A program made the position numbers and the translations under genes. Source: a virus. From it: 28,927 bases of DNA. The notes beneath the pieces were generated by a model. It worked only from the letters and a program-made list of their open reading frames with translations. It was not told where the DNA came from and ran no database searches. The DNA lies in the IMG/VR virus record IMGVR_UViG_3300046727_000067, positions 1-28,927 of that record; one strand, written 5' to 3'. Shown piece after piece: positions 19,268 through 28,596 of the stretch (positions within the stretch are counted from its first letter, which is position 1; every line of letters begins with the position of its first letter).

Positions 19268-20890
19268 ATGGTCTCGCTTCCTTATCTTTTGGTGAATGGC
19301 ACGCTCGCCGACGCCGATCAGGTGATGGCGGATTTCAATGCGCTTAATCAGGGGATAGAGGGATTAGCGGAGAACATTACGCGAGCTGGCATTCCTGCTG
19401 TCACCGTCAAAGCTGCGTCATTTTTTACGACAGGTTATGCTACGATCGGGGATCGCGGCTCCGGCGGGCAGTATGTGCCGGGCGCGGCCACACCGGCATA
19501 TCGCAAGCCGATCCAGGATTTTTCCGGCGCTTATTGGTATCTTGCCAATGGTCCGTTTATCTATACGAACGCTGGTCACTACGGATTGGTAGGAGACGGG
19601 GCGACTGATAACCACGCGGCTATCCAGGCCGCGATCGATCATACTGCGGCGCAGGGAGGTGGCGGGACAATAGTATTCCCGATCGGCGCATTCGTCATAA
19701 AGACCGGACTTACTGTATCGACTGGGATGCGTTTTGTGGGCGCAGGCAACGGTATCGGCCCCGGCGGGACCGTTGTTGGTGGTACACAGATTATATCTGA
19801 CATTACCTTCAAAACAGGGGATATGATCACCTGCACTACAAATCAAGCAGTTGAATTTCATAGCATTGGATTTAACGGGTTGGGGGGTCCATTTGCCCGT
19901 ACGGCTGGCGCCGCTATCAAGATATCAGGTGTTTTGAGTTCCGGCACGATTAACGTATCTTCAATCGTTCGGGACTGTGCATTCAGCAATCAATTTCAAT
20001 GCATCCGTTTAGCCGAATGCGCTGTAAGCGTGATAGAGTGTAACACCTTTATTGAGTGGGGGCATTCGGCGGTCTATGCTGCTGATGATTATAGCATAGA
20101 GGCTAATGGCGGTCGGATAAGCAATAACTACTTCTTCGGACAGGTCGATGCTGCGACAACCGCATTAACGTGTATACTTTTAGAGTGCGGGTACACTACC
20201 ATAACTAATAACTTGATACTCGGGTGCCAATTTGGCATAGCATATATTCCATCTCTCAGCAGCACGGACGCGGCGGCTATTCTCATCGCCAATAATTTTA
20301 TTGAAGAGCAGGCGATAAAGGGTATTGTATTTATTGAGAACGTAAGTGTTACTGCCGAATTAACCGGTGTTGTAATAACCGGTAATGAATTTTCGAACTT
20401 TACTAATGTGAGTGCGTTTCAGTCACATATCTCAGTTCTCGCTGGGGCAGCGGTATGGATAGCCAATATTGTGATTTCACATAATACGTTCAGGAGTGGT
20501 CTGACGCATGCGGGGGGCGCATACATAAGCATTCAAAGCGGTGATAATGTTGTGATATCCGAAAATGTAATCAATATGAATAACCAGGACGGAGCAGGAG
20601 GGATCGTCATAGGCTCTCAGCCTACTGGGCACATATTTGTTTGCAACAACTTGTTTGCCCTTAAGGGCGCAGTCGCCTTGTACGATTGCGGGTCGAATGT
20701 GCGGATAGTGGACTTGAACTTGCAACTGGCGGTCGCCGACCTGGGGAGTTGGGCAAACGGTAGCCAGTGCTATGTGAGCGACGGGCAAGCGACATCGGGG
20801 GTGGATCAGATATTGATTGGGAGCGGATCGGGATGCACCGCCAATCGAGCTAGGGGGCAATGGCTCGCGCCCTATGGATTGACTGGGTAA
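19268..20890 (+). CDS. Tailspike with pectate-lyase-type beta-helix
   Basis: This protein is 540 residues long from ATG 19268; an upstream in-frame GTG at 19244 lies in the preceding gene. The N-terminal 120 residues are a short adapter (LPYLLVNGTLADADQVMADF and a helix), then the pectate-lyase superfamily start appears: GLVGDGATDNHAAIQAAIDH and GGGTIVFPIGAFVIKTGLTV. Long repeats of asparagine-rich turns follow (ISNNYFFGQ, TITNNLILGC, ILIANNFIEE), typical of a right-handed beta-helix. It probably binds and cuts host surface polysaccharide. The second half is AT-richer than its surroundings, common for receptor-binding genes gained by exchange. It lies between head-tail genes and the gp10-like hub. 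Confidence 0.85.
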   Translation: MVSLPYLLVNGTLADADQVMADFNALNQGIEGLAENITRAGIPAVTVKAASFFTTGYATIGDRGSGGQYVPGAATPAYRKPIQDFSGAYWYLANGPFIYTNAGHYGLVGDGATDNHAAIQAAIDHTAAQGGGGTIVFPIGAFVIKTGLTVSTGMRFVGAGNGIGPGGTVVGGTQIISDITFKTGDMITCTTNQAVEFHSIGFNGLGGPFARTAGAAIKISGVLSSGTINVSSIVRDCAFSNQFQCIRLAECAVSVIECNTFIEWGHSAVYAADDYSIEANGGRISNNYFFGQVDAATTALTCILLECGYTTITNNLILGCQFGIAYIPSLSSTDAAAILIANNFIEEQAIKGIVFIENVSVTAELTGVVITGNEFSNFTNVSAFQSHISVLAGAAVWIANIVISHNTFRSGLTHAGGAYISIQSGDNVVISENVINMNNQDGAGGIVIGSQPTGHIFVCNNLFALKGAVALYDCGSNVRIVDLNLQLAVADLGSWANGSQCYVSDGQATSGVDQILIGSGSGCTANRARGQWLAPYGLTG

Positions 20891-20891
20891 A

Positions 20892-22415
20892 ATGCTTAGC
20901 GCTGCTGAAAAAACGCGGTCTAGCCGACGAATCGCGGCACCACAAGAGGTATCATCACCGCTATTGGGATGGAATACGCGCGATCCGTTTGAGGCAATGC
21001 AGCCGACCGACGCGATCTTGCTAGATAATTGGTACCCTGACTTTGGTGGCGTATCTGTCCGCAAGGGGACGCAATCCTTCGCTAACGGGTTGGGTAGCGG
21101 CAGTGTGGAGACGCTATCGATCTTCAGCAGCAATACAACCAAAAAAATGTTGGGAGCATGCGCCGGATCTATCTTCGACGCATCAAGTGCCGGGACGGTA
21201 GGTGAAGCCATAAAACAAGGATTTACGTCTAATCGCTGGCAGGACACGATGTTTAATGGGCATCTGTTCTTAGCGAATGGCGCAGACAAGGTGCAGATAT
21301 ACGACGGTGCTACGATGAGCGACGCCGGATTTACCGGAGTTTCGCTTGACACGCTAAAGGGGGTGGCAGCGATTCATAATCGCCTGTTTTTCTGGACGGG
21401 CGGCGACCCCAGTTTCTGGTATGGACCCGTAAACGGTATTACTGGAGTACTCGCGAACTTCGATCTGAGCACGGTACAGACAGAGGGTGGCAATCTCATT
21501 GCCGTTGAGGTTATGAGCTACGACGGTGGCACGGGTATTGACTCTTATACCTGTTTCTTTATGTCTACTGGCGAATTGCTTATGTACGCGGGATCGGACC
21601 CGTCTAATCCGAACAACTGGGCGCTTGTGGGGCGCTACACCCTGCCGCCGCCAGTCAATACCAGAGCAATTGTCAGGTTTGGTGGTGATATCTACATCGC
21701 CACAACAAGCGATCATCAGCAACTCTCCAAGATGCTTATAGCGGCAAAGTTGGGAGAGACGGTGCCGCGCTCAAAGATCGCGGGAGCTGCTACCGCAGCC
21801 TATATGGCCGGCGGGTCGTTGTTCGGGTGGCAGGCAATATATTATCCAGCAGGCTCGCGGTTGATTTTCAATATCCCGAACCCAGACGGAACATTTGTTC
21901 AGCATATTTACAATACGTCCATCCAGGCATGGTGCAGATTTCGTGATATGCAGGCGTCCTGCTGGGCGGTTTTCAATGACGCTCTTTATTACGGAACTGC
22001 TGGCGGACTCGTAAACAAGGCAGATACTGGATTTCTTGATAAGGAAACGGCTATCGCAAGCCGCAGTCAACAGGCATGGCAAAGCTTTAATTCACCGCTC
22101 TTGAAACGGCTTACGGCATCGAGAATTGTCGTTAGAACCACAAACCAGGGGGCGTCATATTGTTTTGAAGTTGCGTTCGATTATCGCAATCCAGGGTTTT
22201 TTGCGCCGATCAGCACGCCGATTGGCGCATCTATTTGGGGTGTCAGCACATGGGGCGAGTTCATTTGGGCGGCGTCGAGCCTATTCAGCGATATGCGATG
22301 GCACATGGAGGGTGGGGAGGGATCAACGCTGTCATGGGGGATCAAGGCTAATACCAAGGCGGAAACGCTATGGATACGCACCGATCTGATGCTTGAGCCG
22401 GGGAACATGCTGTGA
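20892..22415 (+). CDS. Tail hub / packaged-DNA stabilisation protein (gp10-like)
   Basis: This 507-residue protein carries SPLLGWNTRDPFEAMQPTDA, then ILLDNWYPDFGGVSVRKGTQ. 'gglNt.dpl.am.p..A..ldNw.P..ggv..R.G' is the usual start of podovirus tail hub proteins of the P22 gp10 / T7 gp12 group. Later strands such as HNRLFFWTGGDPSFWYG and GGDIYIATTSDHQQLSKM look like beta-propeller blades. It is likely needed to close the portal and connect adaptor and tail tip. The ribosome site is weak (CTGGG). The end overlaps the GNAT gene at GTGA. Confidence 0.8.
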   Translation: MLSAAEKTRSSRRIAAPQEVSSPLLGWNTRDPFEAMQPTDAILLDNWYPDFGGVSVRKGTQSFANGLGSGSVETLSIFSSNTTKKMLGACAGSIFDASSAGTVGEAIKQGFTSNRWQDTMFNGHLFLANGADKVQIYDGATMSDAGFTGVSLDTLKGVAAIHNRLFFWTGGDPSFWYGPVNGITGVLANFDLSTVQTEGGNLIAVEVMSYDGGTGIDSYTCFFMSTGELLMYAGSDPSNPNNWALVGRYTLPPPVNTRAIVRFGGDIYIATTSDHQQLSKMLIAAKLGETVPRSKIAGAATAAYMAGGSLFGWQAIYYPAGSRLIFNIPNPDGTFVQHIYNTSIQAWCRFRDMQASCWAVFNDALYYGTAGGLVNKADTGFLDKETAIASRSQQAWQSFNSPLLKRLTASRIVVRTTNQGASYCFEVAFDYRNPGFFAPISTPIGASIWGVSTWGEFIWAASSLFSDMRWHMEGGEGSTLSWGIKANTKAETLWIRTDLMLEPGNML

Positions 22416-22867
22416 TTCGTGCGATGATAGGCGCAGACGCACCCATTGCTCGCTGGGTCGGCGAGCAGCTTGGCATTGATGATTTCGGGGAATGCGCGAC
22501 GTTTGCGATTCTGGACGATCAGCAGTTGATAGCCGGCATTGTCTTCAACAACTATCGAGGTCAGGATATCGAGGTCACGATGGCCTCGATCTCGCCGCGA
22601 TGGTGTACTCGGTCGATCATGCGAACCGTGTTTTCCTATCCTTTTCACCAAATTGGGTGTAAACGCATAACTGCTTCTGTCGAGGACACGAATCAGCCCG
22701 TTCGGGCATTCCTCTGCCACCTCGGATTTCGACAGGAAGGCGTGATGCGCCAGGCGTTCAGAACCGGCCGCGATGCCGTGATCTTCGGGATGCTACGCGA
22801 CGAATGCCGTTGGCTTGGGCAGAGGAACGATGTCAAAGGGCGGAACGAGCGCGCCACCCAGCATTGA
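22412..22867 (+). CDS. GNAT-family N-acetyltransferase
   Basis: This 151-residue protein starts at GTG 22412. ATFAILDDQQLIAGIVFNNY and the later CKRITASVEDTNQPVRAFLC with HLGFRQEGVMRQAF match the GNAT fold, where the 'v...N..a..fl..lGF..eG..r' pattern marks the acetyl-CoA-binding end. Such genes occur at this position among tail and ejection genes in many phages, so a role in modifying a virion or host protein is plausible. The target is unknown. Its last 38 bases overlap the start of the next gene in a different frame. Confidence 0.8.
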   Translation: MIRAMIGADAPIARWVGEQLGIDDFGECATFAILDDQQLIAGIVFNNYRGQDIEVTMASISPRWCTRSIMRTVFSYPFHQIGCKRITASVEDTNQPVRAFLCHLGFRQEGVMRQAFRTGRDAVIFGMLRDECRWLGQRNDVKGRNERATQH

Positions 22868-24041
22868 CCCGAACGCCTTAGCGGCGTCTCAGGCTCAATC
22901 TAATATAGCGACTGCGCAATCGCAGTCGGCGCTGAACAATGTCAACACATACTCGCCACTTGGCAGCTCGGTATTCACGCAGGGACCGGACGGTCGCTGG
23001 GGTCTTAACCAGCAACTCGGCCCATATGAGCAAGGCGTCTATAATTCGCAGCTTAATTTAGGCGGGAACCTCGCCAATCTCGGCAATAATGTTGCCAACA
23101 TTGTAACGGGACCGGCTAATTACGGCGCCAATGCTCTCGGCGGCGCGTTTAACAGCATCTTTCCGAGCACGCTGAACCCGTCGTCTAATCTCCAGACTGG
23201 ACTAGATTTTGGCAGCTTGGGCAGGCTGCCGTCCAGTACGGCCGATTTCAGCAATCAGGTCGATGCGGCCAGGAATGCTGCCTATAAGCAGCAGACTGGA
23301 TATTTGGACCCGCAGTTCGCGCAAAAGGGCAGCGATCTCAGGCAGCAGCTGGCCGACGAGGGGATCGGCGTCGGTACGGATGCCTACAGCCGGGCGCAGG
23401 GCGATCTTGGGCGGCAATCGACGCTTGCTTACCAACAGGCGGCGGATGCCGCTACTACGGCTGGGCAGGCTGAGCAGGCGAAGCTGTTTGGCGAGGATTT
23501 AGCGGCTCGGCAGCAGGGCGCGAGCGAGCTACAAGCAGGGGGCGCGTTCAGGAATCAGGCGCTCCAGCAGATGTGGCAGAACCCTCTGACCGCGCTGCAA
23601 TCGTTGTCCGGCATTGGGACCGGTATCCTGGGGAGCGCCGCACAGGATTTGACGACGCTCAACCCGCTTTCGGGGTTCCAGTGGGCCGGCAGCCTGCCGA
23701 CGTTCGGCGGATCGCCGACAAGCGTTTCACCGGCAAATGTCGTGGGCGCTGGCCAGGTTGCTTCACAGAATGCGGCTAACCGCTTTGCCGCCGGGAATAC
23801 GCTCAACAACACGCTTTTCAATGGTCTCGGGTCGCTTGGAGGCGCGCTCGGGTTGGGGAACGGCGGTTTGGGCAGTTTTTTCGGGAGCCTATTAGGCGGC
23901 AGTGGTGCTTCAGCACTAACAGGGACCGCCGCCGGTTCACCATTCTTGATCCCTGGCGGCGCCACGATAGGGTCCGATATCGCGACCGCCGGAACGAGTC
24001 TGGGAGGCGGTGGTCTCCTGGGATTCTTGGGTTTAGTATAA
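22830..24041 (+). CDS. Internal virion / DNA-ejection protein (Ala/Gln/Gly-rich)
   Basis: This protein is 403 residues long from ATG 22830, overlapping the GNAT gene. It is Asn/Ala/Gln/Gly-rich with YSPLGSSVFTQGPDGRWGLN near the start. The middle carries YLDPQFAQKGSDLRQQLADE with GVGTDAYSRAQGDLGRQST, a pattern I recall from podovirus ejection proteins ('ldPq.aq...dl...LA.qGi..Gs.aY.ra'). The C-terminal third is Gly/Leu/Ser-rich and would suit a channel-forming or membrane-associated role. It probably leaves the head with DNA. Confidence 0.7.
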   Translation: MSKGGTSAPPSIDPNALAASQAQSNIATAQSQSALNNVNTYSPLGSSVFTQGPDGRWGLNQQLGPYEQGVYNSQLNLGGNLANLGNNVANIVTGPANYGANALGGAFNSIFPSTLNPSSNLQTGLDFGSLGRLPSSTADFSNQVDAARNAAYKQQTGYLDPQFAQKGSDLRQQLADEGIGVGTDAYSRAQGDLGRQSTLAYQQAADAATTAGQAEQAKLFGEDLAARQQGASELQAGGAFRNQALQQMWQNPLTALQSLSGIGTGILGSAAQDLTTLNPLSGFQWAGSLPTFGGSPTSVSPANVVGAGQVASQNAANRFAAGNTLNNTLFNGLGSLGGALGLGNGGLGSFFGSLLGGSGASALTGTAAGSPFLIPGGATIGSDIATAGTSLGGGGLLGFLGLV

Positions 24042-24042
24042 A

Positions 24043-24732
24043 ATGGCTGACGCATCCCTCCTCGCCTCGATCATCAGCGGCACCAATCCGATGGCGCCGA
24101 CGATGCTCGGCTCGTATCAGGGGGCGCAACTCCAGAATGCTGCGCTTGATCCGAACTTCGGACACAACGAGGGGCTGTTCGGCGCGCTGGCAAAGACGCT
24201 GGCCGGGTTCAGCGGTGGTAATGCGCTGCGGCAGGGCGTGCAGCAGACGACCGCTGCTAATCAGGCGGCGCTCCCGGATTTGGCGAAGTTGTTGGCGAAT
24301 CCCGATCCTTACACGGCGCTGGCCGGCAATACGGCTGGATTCGATCCGATCGCCGCGGCTCGGCTGCTTCAGGGGGCGACGCCTGAGGATGTAGCAAAGG
24401 CGCGGCTGGCAAATGCGCAGGCGGCGTTCCAGGGGGCGCGCACAACTAACGCTATCAATCAGATGAATGCCCCTGCCGTCCCGATGTACACGTCTGATAC
24501 AGCTCGAGCACCAGCCTCTTCTTCGGCACCTCTGGTTGGTGGCGCTTCTTCCTTTGGGGCGGTGACAGCGCCTGATGCTGTTCCCGACCCGGCGCAAGTG
24601 GCTAAGATGCCACCGGCATTGGGTGCGGCGCGGTTGAGAATGATGAGCCCCGCGGCTAAGGCGAAATATCTGCAATTGCTGCAACAGCTGCAACAGCAGG
24701 GGGGTGGCAATGCCGTTAGACCCCCAACTTGA
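24043..24732 (+). CDS. Small internal virion / ejection protein
   Basis: This 229-residue protein starts ADASLLASIISGTNPMAPTM. It is Ala/Gln-rich and helical, with DLAKLLANPDPYTALAGNTA in the middle and a Ser/Ala/Pro-rich linker before the final helix (AKYLQLLQQLQQQGGGNAV). The position and composition fit the set of ejection proteins that follow the tail hub. Its last 23 bases overlap the transglycosylase gene. Specific function is not known. Confidence 0.6.
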   Translation: MADASLLASIISGTNPMAPTMLGSYQGAQLQNAALDPNFGHNEGLFGALAKTLAGFSGGNALRQGVQQTTAANQAALPDLAKLLANPDPYTALAGNTAGFDPIAAARLLQGATPEDVAKARLANAQAAFQGARTTNAINQMNAPAVPMYTSDTARAPASSSAPLVGGASSFGAVTAPDAVPDPAQVAKMPPALGAARLRMMSPAAKAKYLQLLQQLQQQGGGNAVRPPT

Positions 24733-26533
24733 TCCCATTTTTCAGAGCGCGGCCGACCAGTACGGGCTGAAGCCGGAATTTCTCAAGGCGGTGGCGCTTA
24801 CAGAGAGTTCCGGGAACCCGACTGCCGTAGGGCCGGTTACGAGATCAGGGCAACACGCTGGCGGTCTCATGCAGATCATGCCGAATACGGCTAAGTATCT
24901 TGGTGTGAACGATGTAAACGACCCAGCCCAGGCGATCCCCGGTGCCGCTCGCTATCTTGCTGAAGGGTTGCTTAAAACGGGGACTCCTGAGGGCGCGCTA
25001 GGGCACTATTACGGTGTGCAAGATCCTGGCTATATCAATGGGGTGCTGAAGAATTATCGATCTCTGAATGCTCCGCCGGCACCTGCCAATGGGGTAGATC
25101 AGTTAGCTGCGGCGCGCGGCCCAATGCCTGCTCCTGGCGCGGTGGCAACGAATGTTCAGCCGCCTCCGGGAGCGCCCGACACGCTGGACGCTGCACCTAC
25201 GCCCGTTGCTCAGTTAGCGGCGCTCTCAGGATTAGGGACGACGCCTGGGGGCACGACGCAGCCTGGGGCGCCTCAAGCTACACGGGTCGCGCAAGCAGGG
25301 GCGCCTGACGATATTGATGCGCTTCTCGCTCAGACACAGAAGCTATTTGGCGGGGGCGCTCCAGCCGCAGCGCCAGCAGGAGCGGCAGTGCCGAATCTTC
25401 AACCCGGCGGTGGAGCGAGTTTTGTCCTGCCGGGACAACGACTTAATCCGGATTATATCCTTAATGCGCAGCGTCAGGCTAATATTGACGCTGTGCTCGG
25501 GGAGCAAACGCCTGCCTTTAAGGTAGACGCCTCGCGTATGGCTCCTGGCCTGCCAATGTCGCCTGAGTATCAGGGGCAGGCCGCATTGGCGGGGGAGTTG
25601 GGCCGGAACAGGCAAGTGATTGGCCCTGCCGGTATCGAGAATGTGCCTGGAAGCGTCGCAGCGGATGCGGAAAAGCAAGCGGCGGTAGCCAAGGCTACGG
25701 CAGAAGCCAAAATTACGGCATCTCAAGCCGAGGCCGCTATCAAAGCAGGGTTCGATCTAAAGCCGGCCTTCAATCCGACGACTGGATTGCCCGGTTATGT
25801 GAATGGGCTTGGGCATTTTTTAGCGTTGCAGGACGCGGGGACAGGCGCAGGAGCGCCGATCGTGTCGGAGAACCCATATAAAGCAGTGCAAGAGGCGCAA
25901 CAGAAAGAAGCAAACACGTCCTTAGATACAGCCAGAAATATGAGGCGGCTCTCTGATGATTTTGTTTCAGAGTATTCGCACATTAAAGACCCTGGATACG
26001 GGCAACAGGGTATCCAGAAGTTGCGAAAAATTGGGCAGCAGATATTCCAGCTTAGTGGCACGGAAGCGCCCGAGGCGTTGACTAATACGACTTCTGCGAC
26101 TGAGGCATCAAATTATATAAGTCAACAGCTTGTGGCGCAGGCCGCAAAAGAAATGAGTCCGCGTCTGGCGCGGCAACTTGTGGAACAGATTAACGCTGTT
26201 AAGTTGTCTCCGACGATTACCCAGGAAGGTGTGTCAAAGATACACAAGTTGATCTATGGAGCAACTCAGGAGCCTATAGACCGGGCGAAGTTTATGGCTG
26301 ACTACTACAATGGGGCCACAGACGCTGGCGACGCGGCTCGCCTGCGAAACGATGCTATTACGCAATTCGATATGAGATATCCTTCGTCTGGATACAATGT
26401 CATTGCAAATGGGCCATTTGGGCCTACTGAAAACGCAAAGGCAGTCGAGGTTCTGCGGAAGAATCCCGGTGCTCGTGATGCCTTTGAGCGCCGCTTCGGG
26501 CCAGGATCAGCGGCGATGGTGCTGGGGCAATGA
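24710..26533 (+). CDS. Ejection protein with lytic transglycosylase domain
   Basis: This protein is 607 residues long from ATG 24710, preceded by AGGGGGGT. The N-terminal 110 residues form an SLT-type lysozyme-like domain: KAVALTESSGNP with catalytic Glu at residue 32, GGLMQIMPNTAKYLGVND, and ARYLAEGLLKTGTPEGALGH then YYG. It should open peptidoglycan while DNA crosses the envelope. The middle is Pro/Gly/Ala-rich and flexible. The C-terminal half is helical (TATAEAKITASQAEAAIK-like and LRKIGQQIFQLSGTEAPE regions) and would form part of the ejection tube. It overlaps the final ejection gene at ATGA. Confidence 0.85.
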   Translation: MPLDPQLDPIFQSAADQYGLKPEFLKAVALTESSGNPTAVGPVTRSGQHAGGLMQIMPNTAKYLGVNDVNDPAQAIPGAARYLAEGLLKTGTPEGALGHYYGVQDPGYINGVLKNYRSLNAPPAPANGVDQLAAARGPMPAPGAVATNVQPPPGAPDTLDAAPTPVAQLAALSGLGTTPGGTTQPGAPQATRVAQAGAPDDIDALLAQTQKLFGGGAPAAAPAGAAVPNLQPGGGASFVLPGQRLNPDYILNAQRQANIDAVLGEQTPAFKVDASRMAPGLPMSPEYQGQAALAGELGRNRQVIGPAGIENVPGSVAADAEKQAAVAKATAEAKITASQAEAAIKAGFDLKPAFNPTTGLPGYVNGLGHFLALQDAGTGAGAPIVSENPYKAVQEAQQKEANTSLDTARNMRRLSDDFVSEYSHIKDPGYGQQGIQKLRKIGQQIFQLSGTEAPEALTNTTSATEASNYISQQLVAQAAKEMSPRLARQLVEQINAVKLSPTITQEGVSKIHKLIYGATQEPIDRAKFMADYYNGATDAGDAARLRNDAITQFDMRYPSSGYNVIANGPFGPTENAKAVEVLRKNPGARDAFERRFGPGSAAMVLGQ

Positions 26534-28596
26534 GCGACGACCCCTTCACCTTTCTCGATAAGAAGCCGACTGCTCCTGTAGCCGCTCCGATCAGTGGCGA
26601 TGCACCCGATCCGTTTGCGTTTCTAGAGCCTCCCGCGTCCGCGTCAACGGATCGATTGGAGGCGGTCGCGCCCTACAGTGGCACAGACGCCATCGTTCAT
26701 GGGATGACGCTGGGCTTGAATGAGCCGCTAAGGGCGCTGGCAACAGCAGGCAGCCGATATCTGCGGGGGGCAACGCCAGAATTTGATTATCAGCAACCGA
26801 TGAAGGAGATACAGCGCGGGAGGGATATGTATGCCGTAAATAACCCGATATCTAACTTTGTGAACAATCTAGGGGGCGGCGTGGCGGGCGGCGGGATAGC
26901 TACGCTTGGTGCCAAGGCAGCGACGGTGGCCCCGACGGCGCTTGGTTCCCTGGGCCAAATCCTGAAGGGTGCGGCAACGGGCGCTGGTATGGGAGGGATA
27001 ATGGGCGCGGCCGATAACGCAACCAGCATTGGCGAGGCTGCGCCAGCCGCGCTACATGGCGCTGAGATGGGAGCGGCGCTGGGAGGCGCGATACCAGCAG
27101 GCTTGGCTGCCGTCCCTGCGGCATCTCGGGTAGCCCGTGGTCTTCTTAATCCGTCTGGACCGGCAGCGGATGAGGCTGCGATTGCTGCCCTTGCCGCGCG
27201 GCAATCGCGCAGTCAGGCCGGTGGCGGCCCATCGATCGCGCAGATGTCCTCCCAACTGAACCAAGCGGAGACGCCATTAACGATTGCTGATGTTGCCGGC
27301 AAGCCGGTACGGAATTACCTGGGGTCGCTTGCCCGCTCCGATACCCCGGCAGCGCAGGTGGTTGAAAGCGCGTTGGTGGGGCGCGATCAGGGAATGGGGG
27401 ATCGCCTGATTAATGTGATCAATCGCGACATCTCGTCGTCGCCGAGCGCCTTTGATGCGACACAAGCTTTAACCCAGGCACAGAAGACTAATTCAGCGCC
27501 ACTTTATGAGAAAGCTCTAAACTCTGGGCCGCTTTATAGTGACCGTTTGCAGCAGTTTCTTGATAATCCTAGGGTGCAGACCGGCATCAATAAGGGTGTA
27601 AGAATTGAGCGAGATAATGCTCTAGCCGAGGGGCGCGCGTTCAATCCTAATGATTATGCGATCGTGAACTTTAATTCGGCTGGTGATCCAATCATTGGGC
27701 CGGTCCCGAATATGCGTTTGCTGGATACGGCAAAGCAGGGTCTCGACGACATGCTTGAACCGTATCGCAACGCCGTAACAGGGCACCTGCAACTGGACGG
27801 CGAGGGGCGTGCAATCAATAATGTCAGAAAGTCATTTATCAAGGAACTTGACAGCCTAAACCCTGATTATGCTGCCGCCAGGCAGGCGTTTGCGGGGCCG
27901 GCACAGGTTAAAGACGCTATAGCGCAAGGGCGTGATTTTTCCAGCTATGAACCTGAGCAAATCAAGTCTTTGGTGAGTTCGCTTAACCCTAGCGAAAAAG
28001 AGGGTTATCTCTTGGGTGCTGCACAAAGTTTGCGGAACAAGGTTAATGACACGAGCCTCGGGGGAAATGAGTCGCTGAAAATCGGCTACAGCACAGGATC
28101 GCAGCAGAGGCTTCGTCAGCTGTTCGATAGCGATGCACAATTTGCGCAGTTTATGAAGCCAATCGAGGAGGAGCGGTTGGGGGCGCGTACCAAATACAGC
28201 GTTATGGGGAATTCACTATCAGGGGAACGGGTAGCGGCTGATGTAGCGAATAACCCGGTGATGTCGATGGGCGGTGGCGTAGGGCCAGCGGTGGTAGGCG
28301 CCGTTGCCGGTGGTAATCCGGTTGCGGGGTTTGGTATAGCAGCGGCAAAGAGCCTCGCCAATATCCTCGGATCGCATCTGATGGGGCAAACCCCGCAGGC
28401 GCAAACTGCGGCGGCGCAAATGCTGACATCGACGGACCCGGCATATCGCCAGTTGGTTTTGAACCAGATGCTTGGGGCGGCCCAGCCGGCAGGGCGTTAT
28501 ATCAGCCCGCTATCCGGATTGCTGGCTGGCACTCATAGCAGCATGCGCCCGGCGCTTAACCTGATCGTCCCCAATGCAGATCAGGGGGGAAGATAG
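26530..28596 (+). CDS. Large internal virion / DNA-ejection protein
   Basis: This 688-residue protein starts MSDDPFTFLDKKPTAP and has a second DPFAFLEPP near residue 27, a short duplicated motif that could act as a head-loading tag. Residues about 110-200 are Gly/Ala-rich hydrophobic stretches (NNLGGGVAGGGIATLGAKAA, GAATGAGMGGIMGAADNATS), typical of proteins that insert into membrane during ejection. The rest is helical, with LDTAKQGLDDMLEPYRNAV in the middle. The end is again Gly/Ala-rich. The family is one I recall from phage ejection regions. Its 3' end overlaps a convergent minus-strand gene by 41 bases. Confidence 0.75.
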   Translation: MSDDPFTFLDKKPTAPVAAPISGDAPDPFAFLEPPASASTDRLEAVAPYSGTDAIVHGMTLGLNEPLRALATAGSRYLRGATPEFDYQQPMKEIQRGRDMYAVNNPISNFVNNLGGGVAGGGIATLGAKAATVAPTALGSLGQILKGAATGAGMGGIMGAADNATSIGEAAPAALHGAEMGAALGGAIPAGLAAVPAASRVARGLLNPSGPAADEAAIAALAARQSRSQAGGGPSIAQMSSQLNQAETPLTIADVAGKPVRNYLGSLARSDTPAAQVVESALVGRDQGMGDRLINVINRDISSSPSAFDATQALTQAQKTNSAPLYEKALNSGPLYSDRLQQFLDNPRVQTGINKGVRIERDNALAEGRAFNPNDYAIVNFNSAGDPIIGPVPNMRLLDTAKQGLDDMLEPYRNAVTGHLQLDGEGRAINNVRKSFIKELDSLNPDYAAARQAFAGPAQVKDAIAQGRDFSSYEPEQIKSLVSSLNPSEKEGYLLGAAQSLRNKVNDTSLGGNESLKIGYSTGSQQRLRQLFDSDAQFAQFMKPIEEERLGARTKYSVMGNSLSGERVAADVANNPVMSMGGGVGPAVVGAVAGGNPVAGFGIAAAKSLANILGSHLMGQTPQAQTAAAQMLTSTDPAYRQLVLNQMLGAAQPAGRYISPLSGLLAGTHSSMRPALNLIVPNADQGGR

